Shown piece by piece: positions 52,887-61,318 of a stretch of DNA of 63,020 bases (positions are counted from its first letter, which is position 1; each line of letters starts with the position of its first letter). A program made the translations under genes and the position numbers. Source of the stretch: Flavobacteriaceae bacterium (GTDB lineage: Bacteria; Bacteroidota; Bacteroidia; Flavobacteriales; Flavobacteriaceae); assembly GCA_002721275.1 (NCBI GenBank), contig PBJZ01000002.1, positions 95,284 to 158,303 on the forward strand, given 5' to 3'. Under the pieces are notes generated by a model. That model had not been told where the DNA came from. It was given only the letters and a program-made list of their open reading frames with translations, and searched no databases.

Positions 52887-52981
52887 CACAATGTTATTTT
52901 AAAATTAACTTTTATAAGTTTTAGGTATATAGAAATAACAATTTCCTATTAAGTTGTAAATCATTTTCAATTATCTCGGAC

Positions 52982-52989
52982 TATATTTG
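52982..52989 (+). promoter_or_regulatory. Putative -7 promoter element of the cytochrome c synthase gene
   Basis: TATATTTG matches TAnnTTTG and ends 19 bases before the ATG at 53009. A TTG at 52954-52956 is 25 bases upstream, rather far for a -33 element. Confidence 0.4.
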
Positions 52990-53008
52990 CTGTATAATTT
53001 TTTTAGAA

Positions 53009-56000
53009 ATGCAACAAAAGTTTTTAAACTATTTGTTTTCGAATAAGCTTACTGCTTTCTTATTTATTGCATTCCCTGTTGCAATGGCAGTGGGAACATT
53101 TCTCGAAAGTTTTTATTCTACAACCGCAGCTAAAATATGGATTTATAATGCTTGGTGGTTTGAATTAATAATGTTTCTGTTAATGATTAATTTTGTCGGT
53201 AATATTGTCAAGTATAGATTATTTAATAAGGATAAATGGGCTACTCTTCTTATCCACTTATCATTAATCTTGATTATTCTGGGCGCCTTTATAACTAGAT
53301 ATTTTGGTTATGAAGGTGTTTTATCAATTCGAGAAGGAAATCAGACTAATCAAATCATTTCTGAAAAAACTTACCTAACTGTTCTGGTTGATGGTGAAAT
53401 TGGTGGATCGATTAAAAGAAAGAAACTTTCAAGTGAAGTTTTATTCTCTGAACACACAAGAAATAATTTAAATTGGAATCAAAGTTTTGACAATAAGAGA
53501 TTTAATATTAGTTATTTTAATTATATTGAAAATGCAGTAGAGGGTCTAATATTAGACCCTGAAGGTGATCGTTATTTAAAGGTAGTAGAGGCTAGTGATG
53601 GTAACAGGAACGAACACTTCATCAAGGAGGGTGAAGTTTCGAATATCAAAAATATTCTATTCACATTGAATAATCCAATTGAAGGAGCCATAAATATTCG
53701 TTCTGAACAGGGTTTGTATTATATAAGTTTACCCTTTTCTGGAACCTACACCAGAATGTCAGATCAATTTAGTGGGAAAGTTGATAAAGTAATTGATCAA
53801 GAATTACAGTTGAGGTCATTATATTCAATACCAAATTTCCAATTTGTTATTCCAGATCCTCCTCTGAGAGGAGATATAGGAATAATAAAATCAGATGATG
53901 AACAGATTAAAAAACAAGATGCTTTGTTTTTATCTATAGATTCTCAAGGTGAATCTAAACAGATTAGTATTATGGGAGGCAAAGGTATTGTCAACGACCC
54001 TATTTCACTACAAGTTGGTGGTTTAGATTTCTATATTTCATATGGATCAAAACTTATTGATTTGCCATTTTCAATTAAATTAAATGATTTTATTGCCAAG
54101 AAATATCCAGGAACTGAAAAAAGTTATTCCTCCTTCAAAAGTAAAGTTTCTGTTATAGATAATTCAAATACTTTTGATTATGATATTTATATGAATAACA
54201 TTCTTGATTATAAGGGATTCCGTTTTTTTCAAGCATCTTTTGATCCAGATGAAAAAGGCACTGTTTTGTCAGTAAACCATGACTCATTTGGTACATTAGT
54301 GACTTACATTGGATACATTTTACTGTATGTTTCCATGTGTGGAATATTTTTTATTGGTAGAACCAGATTTAAAACCTTATCAAAAAGTTTATCCAAATTA
54401 AATCAAAACGTACAAAGTTTATTTTTTGTTTTTATGTTTTTTGGTTATGGAAATGCACAAGTCTCTGATTTAAGCTCTAAAACTCAAATAATTGATTTTG
54501 ATTCGTTAGTTAAGGTTAGTGCCTTCCCTGATGAACAAGCTAATAAATTTGGAAGTTTAGTCATACAGGATCTAGGAGGTAGGATGAAACCTGCTAATAC
54601 CTTTTCATCTGAGTTATTGAGAAAAGTAAGTAAAAAAGATAACTTTAACGGCTTATCATCCGATCAGGTTCTACTTTCTATCACAAATAATCCATCTGTA
54701 TGGTATAATGTTCCAATTATTTATTTAAAAAGAGGAAATGATAGCATTCGAAAAATTGCTGGTCTAAAAAAAAATGATAAGTATGCTCCTTTGGTTTCTT
54801 TTTTTGATAAAAACGGTAATTATAAAATTTCAAATCAACTAGAGACAGCTTACAGAACTCAAACTCCAAATCAATTCCAAAAAGACTTCATTGAACTTGA
54901 TAGAAGAATTAATCTTTTGTATTCAGCGCTTGAGGGTAAAATTCTGAGAATCTTTCCTGTACCTAACGACTCCCTAAATAAATGGGTTTCTTTCCCTGAA
55001 ATTGATCAGGTAAATTTCATAGGTAATGACTCATTATATGTAAAAAATGTTTTGCCTCTTTATTTTCAAGCACTTAGACTTGGAAAAATAAATGGTGACT
55101 TTTCACAATCCGATGAATTGATAGAAAGTCTTAAAGGTTTTCAAAATAAATATGGAGCTGGAGTTCTTCCAACTAAATCAAAAATAAATGCTGAAATTTT
55201 GTACAATAAGTATGATATATTTAAAAGACTTTTTAGTTATTATTTATATTCGGGAATTCTATTGTTCATTGTTTTAATTGTTCAAATATTCAAGCAAAGA
55301 CAATATTTGGTTATTTTGAAAAATATATTGATTGGTTTAATAGTATCTCTTTTTACACTTCATACTCTTGGTCTTTTATTTAGAGCTTTTATTTCAGGTC
55401 ATGCGCCATGGAGTGATGCATATGAATCAATGATTTATGTTGCATGGGCAACTTTATTTTTTGGTTTGGTTTTTGGAAGAAAATCATCATTAACAATCTC
55501 AGCAACAACTTTTGTTTCATCAATGATTTTAATGATTGCACACTGGAATTGGATGGACCCATCAATAGCAAACTTACAGCCTGTTTTAAATAGTTATTGG
55601 CTTATGATCCATGTAGCTGTTATTGTAGCTAGTTATGGTCCATTCTCGATTAGTTTGATTTTGGGGATTATTTCCTTACTTCTAATAATATTAATAAATA
55701 AAAAAAATAAAATTAGAGTCAAGGCGAGAATTAATGAATTAACAATAGTAAATGAGCTATCTATCACAATTGGTTTGATCATGTTAACAATTGGAAATTT
55801 TTTAGGGGGCATGTGGGCAAATGAAAGCTGGGGAAGATATTGGGGATGGGATCCTAAAGAAACATGGGCACTTATATCAATTATGGTATACGCATTTGTT
55901 ATTCACATGAGGCTCGTTCCAGGGTTAAGAGGGAAGTGGCTATTCAATCTTATGAGTATTATTGCTTATTCAAGTATACTTATGACATATTTTGGCGTAA

Positions 56001-56137
56001 ATTTCTATCTAGTTGGTCTTCATTCATATGCGAGTGGTGATAAGATAATAACACCAAATTTTGTTTATTACTCAATCATATTTGTGATATTACTCGGAAG
56101 CATATCAAGATATTATTACAAAAAAAATTACAATTAA
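53009..56137 (+). CDS. Cytochrome c biogenesis protein, ResB-CcsA fusion (system II)
   Basis: A 1042-residue fusion of the two system II cytochrome c synthase parts, which export heme and attach it to apocytochromes. The N-terminal ResB-like half has membrane segments at about 14-34, 48-68 and 76-98, a large periplasmic region and a further helix near 430-450. A second periplasmic region (about 470-730) leads into the CcsA half with eight or so helices and the heme-handling WGRYWGWDPKETWALI near 943. Conserved His residues flank it (LHTLGLLFRAFISGH, then HMRLVPG). Its stop interlocks with the TerB stop in TTAA at 56134-56137. Confidence 0.9.
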   Translation: MQQKFLNYLFSNKLTAFLFIAFPVAMAVGTFLESFYSTTAAKIWIYNAWWFELIMFLLMINFVGNIVKYRLFNKDKWATLLIHLSLILIILGAFITRYFGYEGVLSIREGNQTNQIISEKTYLTVLVDGEIGGSIKRKKLSSEVLFSEHTRNNLNWNQSFDNKRFNISYFNYIENAVEGLILDPEGDRYLKVVEASDGNRNEHFIKEGEVSNIKNILFTLNNPIEGAINIRSEQGLYYISLPFSGTYTRMSDQFSGKVDKVIDQELQLRSLYSIPNFQFVIPDPPLRGDIGIIKSDDEQIKKQDALFLSIDSQGESKQISIMGGKGIVNDPISLQVGGLDFYISYGSKLIDLPFSIKLNDFIAKKYPGTEKSYSSFKSKVSVIDNSNTFDYDIYMNNILDYKGFRFFQASFDPDEKGTVLSVNHDSFGTLVTYIGYILLYVSMCGIFFIGRTRFKTLSKSLSKLNQNVQSLFFVFMFFGYGNAQVSDLSSKTQIIDFDSLVKVSAFPDEQANKFGSLVIQDLGGRMKPANTFSSELLRKVSKKDNFNGLSSDQVLLSITNNPSVWYNVPIIYLKRGNDSIRKIAGLKKNDKYAPLVSFFDKNGNYKISNQLETAYRTQTPNQFQKDFIELDRRINLLYSALEGKILRIFPVPNDSLNKWVSFPEIDQVNFIGNDSLYVKNVLPLYFQALRLGKINGDFSQSDELIESLKGFQNKYGAGVLPTKSKINAEILYNKYDIFKRLFSYYLYSGILLFIVLIVQIFKQRQYLVILKNILIGLIVSLFTLHTLGLLFRAFISGHAPWSDAYESMIYVAWATLFFGLVFGRKSSLTISATTFVSSMILMIAHWNWMDPSIANLQPVLNSYWLMIHVAVIVASYGPFSISLILGIISLLLIILINKKNKIRVKARINELTIVNELSITIGLIMLTIGNFLGGMWANESWGRYWGWDPKETWALISIMVYAFVIHMRLVPGLRGKWLFNLMSIIAYSSILMTYFGVNFYLVGLHSYASGDKIITPNFVYYSIIFVILLGSISRYYYKKNYN

Positions 56138-56562
56138 ATTATTTTTTTAAGTGATAAAATAAATTCATCTTCATCGACATTAGCTTGAACTAATTTAATA
56201 GACTCTTTCGTTATAGACTCAACTTTACCTGGAAGAAAACCCAGAGCATGTGTAAATTTTTTTAGTAATTTCAACTCATCTTTATCAGCAATATCATCAG
56301 CAACAACTATTCTAGATAAATCATATAATCTCTCTAATCTTCTTTGTTCGTTAGAGGGTGGGTTTATAGGATATGACTCCGGATTTTTTATAATTTTATC
56401 AACTTCGCTTGGCTCTATTTCCAAAAGAATTGAGAGTCTATCAATAAATTTTTGTTCTTTATTTGTAATAATATTATCACTTAGTGCAACTCTGACTATA
56501 GAGGCAAAATGATCTCGATTACGTGATTTAAAATTCCCTGAAAAAATTCCAGAATAAGACAT
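56134..56562 (-). CDS. TerB-family protein
   Basis: A 142-residue helical protein of the TerB/tellurite-resistance-like family. It has two repeated acidic half-sites typical of the fold: VRVALSDNIITNKEQKFID near 23 and SRIVVADDIADKDELKLLKK near 89, each with a D-x-x-x-x-x-x-E pattern that in TerB binds metal. Isolated TerB genes are widespread and seldom linked to tellurite; no other ter gene is present. It is divergent from the DDAH gene. Confidence 0.83.
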   Translation of the reverse strand: MSYSGIFSGNFKSRNRDHFASIVRVALSDNIITNKEQKFIDRLSILLEIEPSEVDKIIKNPESYPINPPSNEQRRLERLYDLSRIVVADDIADKDELKLLKKFTHALGFLPGKVESITKESIKLVQANVDEDEFILSLKKII

Positions 56563-56578
56563 AAATAAATATTTATTC

Positions 56579-56586
56579 CAAATATA
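56579..56586 (-). promoter_or_regulatory. Putative -7 promoter element of the TerB gene
   Basis: The minus strand reads TATATTTG, matching TAnnTTTG, and ends 16 bases before the ATG at 56562. Confidence 0.4.
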
Positions 56587-56635
56587 ATCAACATGTTTTT
56601 AGTTCATATACTATTATTAAAATTTATTTAAAAAC

Positions 56636-56657
56636 AACTAATTTTTTTAAATTAGTT
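56636..56657. repeat. Perfect inverted repeat just upstream of the DDAH gene
   Basis: AACTAATTT (56636-56644) and AAATTAGTT (56649-56657) form a 9-base perfect inverted repeat around a T4 loop. It ends 9 bases before the DDAH-family ATG, in the divergent TerB gap. It could be an operator for a dimeric regulator or a 5' hairpin in the mRNA. No T run follows on the plus strand, so it is not a plus-strand terminator. Confidence 0.5.
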
Positions 56658-56666
56658 AAAAAAAAT

Positions 56667-57581
56667 ATGACTCTAAATGTGGTTAACGAAACTGGAATTC
56701 TGGAGTCAGTAATTGTTGGAATTGCTAATAGTAGTGGTGGAGTACCAGAACTCAAGGATACTTATGATCCAAAATCAAGGCAAAATATCATCATGGGTAC
56801 TTATCCTGAGGAAAGTAAAATGATTGAGGAATTGGATAGATTTGTATCTATTTTGATCTCATACAATATCAATGTATATCGCCCCAGAATAATTAAAAAT
56901 TATAATCAGATATTTTCAAGAGACATTGGATTTGTTATTGACAATAAATTCATAAAATCAAATATATTACCTGCAAGGTCAAAAGAGATTAAAGCAATTA
57001 GCTATCTGTTTAAAAATTTTTCGAGTGATTCAATAATTTCTTTTCCTGAAGATGCTCATATAGAAGGTGGAGATGTCATATTAAATGAAAATAAAATTTA
57101 TGTAGGTGCTTATCTAAAAAGTGACTATTCAGACTACATAACTGCGAGAACTAATTCAAATGGTATTGAATTATTAAAAAAACACTTTCCGAATAAAGAG
57201 GTTAGATTGTTGGAGCTAAATAAATCTAATACAAATCCAAGAAGAAATATTTTACATCTTGATTGTTGTTTCCAACCAGTAGGTAAAGGGTTCGCAATTA
57301 TTCATTCAGATGGTTTTTCTGACATAAACCAATTAAACGCTTTAATAAATGATTTTGGTTCAGGAAATTGTTTTTTTATTGATTCAAACGAGATGTCTGA
57401 TATGATGTGTAATATTTTCTCAATTGACCAAAACACTGTTGTGTCTGATATAAGATTTGAAAGATTAAATTATTGGCTAGTTTCAAAAGGCATTAAAGTC
57501 GAGGCAATATCTTTTAATGAAATATCAAAGCAGGAGGGCTTATTGAGGTGTTCAACATTACCCTTAAAAAGATCATTATGA
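56667..57581 (+). CDS. DDAH / arginine deiminase-family amidinohydrolase
   Basis: A 304-residue protein of the guanidino-group modifying superfamily. It has SRDIGFVID near 88, the acidic EDAHIEGGDVIL near 129, the catalytic His in LHLDCCFQPVG near 193 and the nucleophile Cys295 in GLLRCSTLPLKR near the C-terminus. This set fits dimethylarginine dimethylaminohydrolase, which turns methylated arginines into citrulline; arginine deiminase or amidinotransferase activity is also possible. The CtlX gene starts inside its stop codon (ATGA), suggesting citrulline passes to the next enzyme. A palindrome lies just before the start. Confidence 0.85.
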   Translation: MTLNVVNETGILESVIVGIANSSGGVPELKDTYDPKSRQNIIMGTYPEESKMIEELDRFVSILISYNINVYRPRIIKNYNQIFSRDIGFVIDNKFIKSNILPARSKEIKAISYLFKNFSSDSIISFPEDAHIEGGDVILNENKIYVGAYLKSDYSDYITARTNSNGIELLKKHFPNKEVRLLELNKSNTNPRRNILHLDCCFQPVGKGFAIIHSDGFSDINQLNALINDFGSGNCFFIDSNEMSDMMCNIFSIDQNTVVSDIRFERLNYWLVSKGIKVEAISFNEISKQEGLLRCSTLPLKRSL

Positions 57582-58495
57582 AAGGTTTAACGAATCATGT
57601 ATTAATGGTTAGACCACATTTTTTTATGAAAAATGATCAAACTGCTGCAAATAATTATTTCCAAAATAATATTAGCTTAACAAGCGAGCAAATCAATAAA
57701 TTAGCTCTTGAGGAATTTGATGAGTTTGTAAATAAGTTAATAGATGCTGGGATAAATATTACACTTATTCAAGACAGTAAATTTCCAATTACACCAGATT
57801 CAATATTTCCAAATAATTGGGTTTCATTTCATAAAAAAAATAAAATCATATTATATTCAATGTATGCAGCTAACAGAAGAAATGAGCGAAATATTCCCAT
57901 TTTTGAAAAATTAAGAGATACTGGTGCTAAAATTGAAATAATACATGATTATACAAATTATGAAAAAAATAATCTATTTTTAGAAGGAACAGGAAGTATG
58001 GTTTTAGATAGGGTTAATAAAAAATGTTATGCATCATTGTCAGAAAGAACAAATAAAGAATTGGTCATTGATTTTTGTAATAAAATGCGTTATAAACCAA
58101 TTTTTTTTAGAGCATATCAGACTATTAATGGGAAAAGGTTGAGTATTTATCATACCAATGTTATGATGTCAATTGGAAATAAATTTGCTGTAGTTGGTAT
58201 TGACTCGATTGACAACGTAATTGAAAAACAAAATGTAATTAATGAATTAACAAGTGATGGAAAAGAAATAATTTCATTGTCTGAATTACAAATTCAAAAT
58301 TTTGCAGGTAATATGTTACTCTTAAAAAATTCAAAAACTCCTGTTCTTGTGATGAGTAGCTCAGCATTTGATTCTTTGACAAATATTCAAAAATTAAGTC
58401 TTCAAAATCATTCAAAAATCATACATGCCAACTTAAATACAATTGAGCAAATAGGAGGAGGGAGCGCGCGGTGCATGCTTACTGAGGTATTTTAA
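57578..58495 (+). CDS. ctlX: Citrulline hydrolase CtlX-type protein
   Basis: A 305-residue member of the same guanidino-modifying superfamily. The start NHVLMVRPHFFMKNDQTAAN, the central FPNNWVSFHKKN near 82, LEGTGSMVLDR near 136 and the C-terminal GGGSARCMLTEVF with nucleophile Cys299 are the features of CtlX-type citrulline hydrolases, which release ornithine. I use ATG at 57578, overlapping the DDAH stop by 4 bases; a GTG ten codons upstream is possible but would run deep into the first gene. With RocD at 27844 it would lead into glutamate. The stop interlocks with the asparaginase stop in TTAA at 58492-58495. Confidence 0.87.
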   Translation: MKGLTNHVLMVRPHFFMKNDQTAANNYFQNNISLTSEQINKLALEEFDEFVNKLIDAGINITLIQDSKFPITPDSIFPNNWVSFHKKNKIILYSMYAANRRNERNIPIFEKLRDTGAKIEIIHDYTNYEKNNLFLEGTGSMVLDRVNKKCYASLSERTNKELVIDFCNKMRYKPIFFRAYQTINGKRLSIYHTNVMMSIGNKFAVVGIDSIDNVIEKQNVINELTSDGKEIISLSELQIQNFAGNMLLLKNSKTPVLVMSSSAFDSLTNIQKLSLQNHSKIIHANLNTIEQIGGGSARCMLTEVF

Positions 58496-58989
58496 TGAAT
58501 ACTTTTAAAAGTACCATTCTTTTTATCTTTTAAAACTTTATCTCCAATAAAAGTTTTTCCATGAATATTAATATAAACACCCGGTTTTAAATATTGAACA
58601 GCTGATAGGGAGCTTCCTAAATTAAAAAACCCATCGGAAGAGCTTCCAAAAGCATATGGAATAATAGCGCCAGTTAAAACAATAACCTTATTAGGAATAT
58701 TATTGTCAATTAAATATTTAGCAGTAACGGTCATTTTATCTGTACCATGAGTGATTATTATTAAATTCCGATTACATTCATAACATGCTTTGTGAATTAT
58801 TTCTAGATGCTTTAAGTTCATTTCAAGACTGTCAATTAACATCAGTTGCTTAGTTTTAATATTGAGATTACACTTGGCCCTTTTCAGCATTTTAGGGACA
58901 TGAGTTTTTTCAAAAAATAATTTACCATCAATAAAATTATATGTTTTATCAAATGTTCCTCCCGTAACAAAAATTTGAATATCACTCAT
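58492..58989 (-). CDS. Half-length asparaginase-domain protein
   Basis: A 165-residue protein corresponding to the N-terminal catalytic half of L-asparaginases. Both catalytic threonine motifs are present: VTGGTFDKTY near 8-17 and IITHGTDKMTVTA near 78-90. Ordinary asparaginases have about 330 residues, with a second domain that helps form the active site; it is absent here and no remnant follows. Such single-domain proteins occur in other flavobacteria, so this is probably not a local truncation. Activity is uncertain. It overlaps the upstream metalloprotease gene by 8 bases. Confidence 0.83.
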   Translation of the reverse strand: MSDIQIFVTGGTFDKTYNFIDGKLFFEKTHVPKMLKRAKCNLNIKTKQLMLIDSLEMNLKHLEIIHKACYECNRNLIIITHGTDKMTVTAKYLIDNNIPNKVIVLTGAIIPYAFGSSSDGFFNLGSSLSAVQYLKPGVYINIHGKTFIGDKVLKDKKNGTFKSIH

Positions 58990-61309
58990 TTTTTAATTTA
59001 TTATAACAGTATTCATAATGAATTCTTTGTATCTCATTATTTGATTTTCTTTTTGATTTAAAGTATTTTCTAAGGCTTCTTCTTTTATCAATTAATAATC
59101 CCCTAATTTCAGGTAAAAGATCTTCATCATTAATTAAGAGATTTATTTGTGATATCATATTTTTTTGAATTTCTCTTTTCAGTATATCAGGTTTGTCGAT
59201 TTTCAAAGTTAAATCCTCAAATACCCTATCTAAAAGATCATTTACATCTAGTCCATTTCCTGCTAATGTATATTGACTGGATATCATTGGGTTTAGATTA
59301 CGACTATTAAAAATCCTATTAAAAACAGATCTTTGGAGGTTGCTTATTAATTTTAATACACCTTGATTGTTAATTTTTGAAATTAAATTTTTTTCATAAA
59401 GCCATGAGGGTGATTCCCATAGATTTTGATTTAAAAATTTAATTGCCTCTAGCTGTTTTTCTTTATTTACCCTCAAATATGGAATACCATCTTGTCCTTG
59501 ATTTAAAATCAACTCATTAACACCGCCAATCAATTTAACAACATGATAAATATACCTCCTGTAGACTCCAATAAGCTCTTGATAAAGCTCTTTTAGGTCA
59601 TCATAATTTGAACCATTTTTTGTTGTCCATTTTTCAAGGTTTTTTGCAACAATTTTTAGATTTTTCAAACCATAATAACTAGCTTTAACAGGATCGTTCC
59701 CAATATCTTCGGTTTGTGTATTTGGATCCTGCCCTCCATAACCATACATATATTTAGGATTCAAGTTCTTGTTATCAATCCATTTTGACAAAATAGAGTC
59801 AACTTCAGATTCATTTTTTTTATCAAAATATCTGTATCCCCATTCAATTGAGTACTCGTCATATGGTCCTAATTTTCTTATAAATCTGATATCTTTATCA
59901 CCGGGTTGTGCAACATAATTATACCTTGCATAATCCATTATCGTTGAAGCTATACCCATTTTTTGAGTAAAATTTCCGGATCTAAGAGAGTCAACTGGAT
60001 AAGCTGAACTTGCTTTCATATTGTGAGGTAAACCTAATGCATGTCCTACCTCGTGGGATATAACCCTTCTCATCATTTCACCTATTTCAGATTCAGGTGT
60101 ATTTAAAGTTCTCGCTTTGGGATTTGCAGCTCCCGTTTCAATTAAATATCGATTTCTATATGATCTTAAATGATTATGGTACCAAATTATATCGCTTTCT
60201 AAGATTTCTCCAGTTCTTGGATCTGAAACACGTGGTCCAACAGCATTCCTTGTTTTAGACGCTACATACCTTACTGTTGAGAAACTAATATCCTCTGGGT
60301 TAAAGTCAGGATTAATATTTTCGGGAGGTGGATCTTTTGCTATTATTGCATTTTTAAAACCAGCTCTTTTAAAAGCAATATTCCAATCTTCAATACCTTT
60401 TTTTATGTAAGGTCTCCATTTAATTGGAGTCGCAGGATCTAAAAAATATACTATTGGTTTGATGGGATCAACAAGCTCACCTCTATTATATGCATCAATA
60501 TCCTTGGGTTCTAATCTCCACTTGGTAATAATATTGTATTCATCTGATTTTAATTCATTGGATGAATAGTTAACTTTATTTAGTGAAAACCATCCAATTC
60601 TTTTATCTTCATATCGAACCATCATTGGATTTTCTGGTAGAGAAATGATTGAGTGATTAATTTGAAAAGTTAGTGTTTGAGAGTTATTTGATCTTGGTAG
60701 ATTCGATGCATTAAAAGTAAGTGTGTGTCTTATTTCAATATTTTTAACAAAAGCCTTTGCTGAATCAATAAAACTCCTTTTTTTATCAACTGCACCTATT
60801 TTATATTTTTGTTTGTCACCTTTTGTTAGAAGATTAAATCCTGGAGAGTTATCCATAAAATATTTGCTAACATCAATTAAGTAATTGTCAGAATTTTCAC
60901 TAATAATTTTAAATACAGCAAGTATAGGTGGAAAATTATTAATAATAACACTCTTATTAATTGGATCTTTAATATCTGCTTTATTAGTGTAAGCAAGTTT
61001 TTTAACCGCTATTTTTTTACCAATTAATTCGAATGATATAATATTTTCTGCAGTTTTTGATCCAGCATTTATATATTTTGAATAATTAGCAGGAAACTTT
61101 GAAAATCTAGTTACCATCAACAGCTCTTTACCTAAAACCTCTTTTTTTATTTCTAAATAGAGTTTATTTTCATTTAAATAGGTAGTAATAAAACCCTTAG
61201 ACATCTTCATCTCATTCAATAGGCTATCAATAGGTGGTTCTTTTTTTAACTCTTGACTTATCAGTGCGTAGGATGTAAAAAATAATATTTTCAACATTAG
61301 ACTTTTCAT
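58982..61309 (-). CDS. Exported zinc-dependent metalloprotease (DUF5117/DUF5118-containing)
   Basis: A 775-residue exported protein with signal peptide (LMLKILFFTSYALISQ). The N-terminal half has the DUF5118/DUF5117-type region, including LLMVTRFSKFPANYSKYINAG near 61 (cited in part) and WRLEPKDIDAYNRGELVDPI near 261. The zinc site is HEVGHALGLPHN near 418, with SIMDY-type Met-turn TIMDYARYNY following. The gene belongs to a common Bacteroidota family of large secreted proteases of unknown substrate. I see no C-terminal type IX sorting domain. It overlaps the asparaginase gene by 8 bases and follows the MscS gene by 9. Confidence 0.87.
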   Translation of the reverse strand: MKSLMLKILFFTSYALISQELKKEPPIDSLLNEMKMSKGFITTYLNENKLYLEIKKEVLGKELLMVTRFSKFPANYSKYINAGSKTAENIISFELIGKKIAVKKLAYTNKADIKDPINKSVIINNFPPILAVFKIISENSDNYLIDVSKYFMDNSPGFNLLTKGDKQKYKIGAVDKKRSFIDSAKAFVKNIEIRHTLTFNASNLPRSNNSQTLTFQINHSIISLPENPMMVRYEDKRIGWFSLNKVNYSSNELKSDEYNIITKWRLEPKDIDAYNRGELVDPIKPIVYFLDPATPIKWRPYIKKGIEDWNIAFKRAGFKNAIIAKDPPPENINPDFNPEDISFSTVRYVASKTRNAVGPRVSDPRTGEILESDIIWYHNHLRSYRNRYLIETGAANPKARTLNTPESEIGEMMRRVISHEVGHALGLPHNMKASSAYPVDSLRSGNFTQKMGIASTIMDYARYNYVAQPGDKDIRFIRKLGPYDEYSIEWGYRYFDKKNESEVDSILSKWIDNKNLNPKYMYGYGGQDPNTQTEDIGNDPVKASYYGLKNLKIVAKNLEKWTTKNGSNYDDLKELYQELIGVYRRYIYHVVKLIGGVNELILNQGQDGIPYLRVNKEKQLEAIKFLNQNLWESPSWLYEKNLISKINNQGVLKLISNLQRSVFNRIFNSRNLNPMISSQYTLAGNGLDVNDLLDRVFEDLTLKIDKPDILKREIQKNMISQINLLINDEDLLPEIRGLLIDKRRSLRKYFKSKRKSNNEIQRIHYEYCYNKLKNE

Positions 61310-61318
61310 TACAAGAAT

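Noticed and set aside
56134-56562. TerB as evidence of a tellurite-resistance or Ter stress island
   Set aside because: No terA, terC, terD or related genes are nearby; isolated TerB proteins are common in Bacteroidota.
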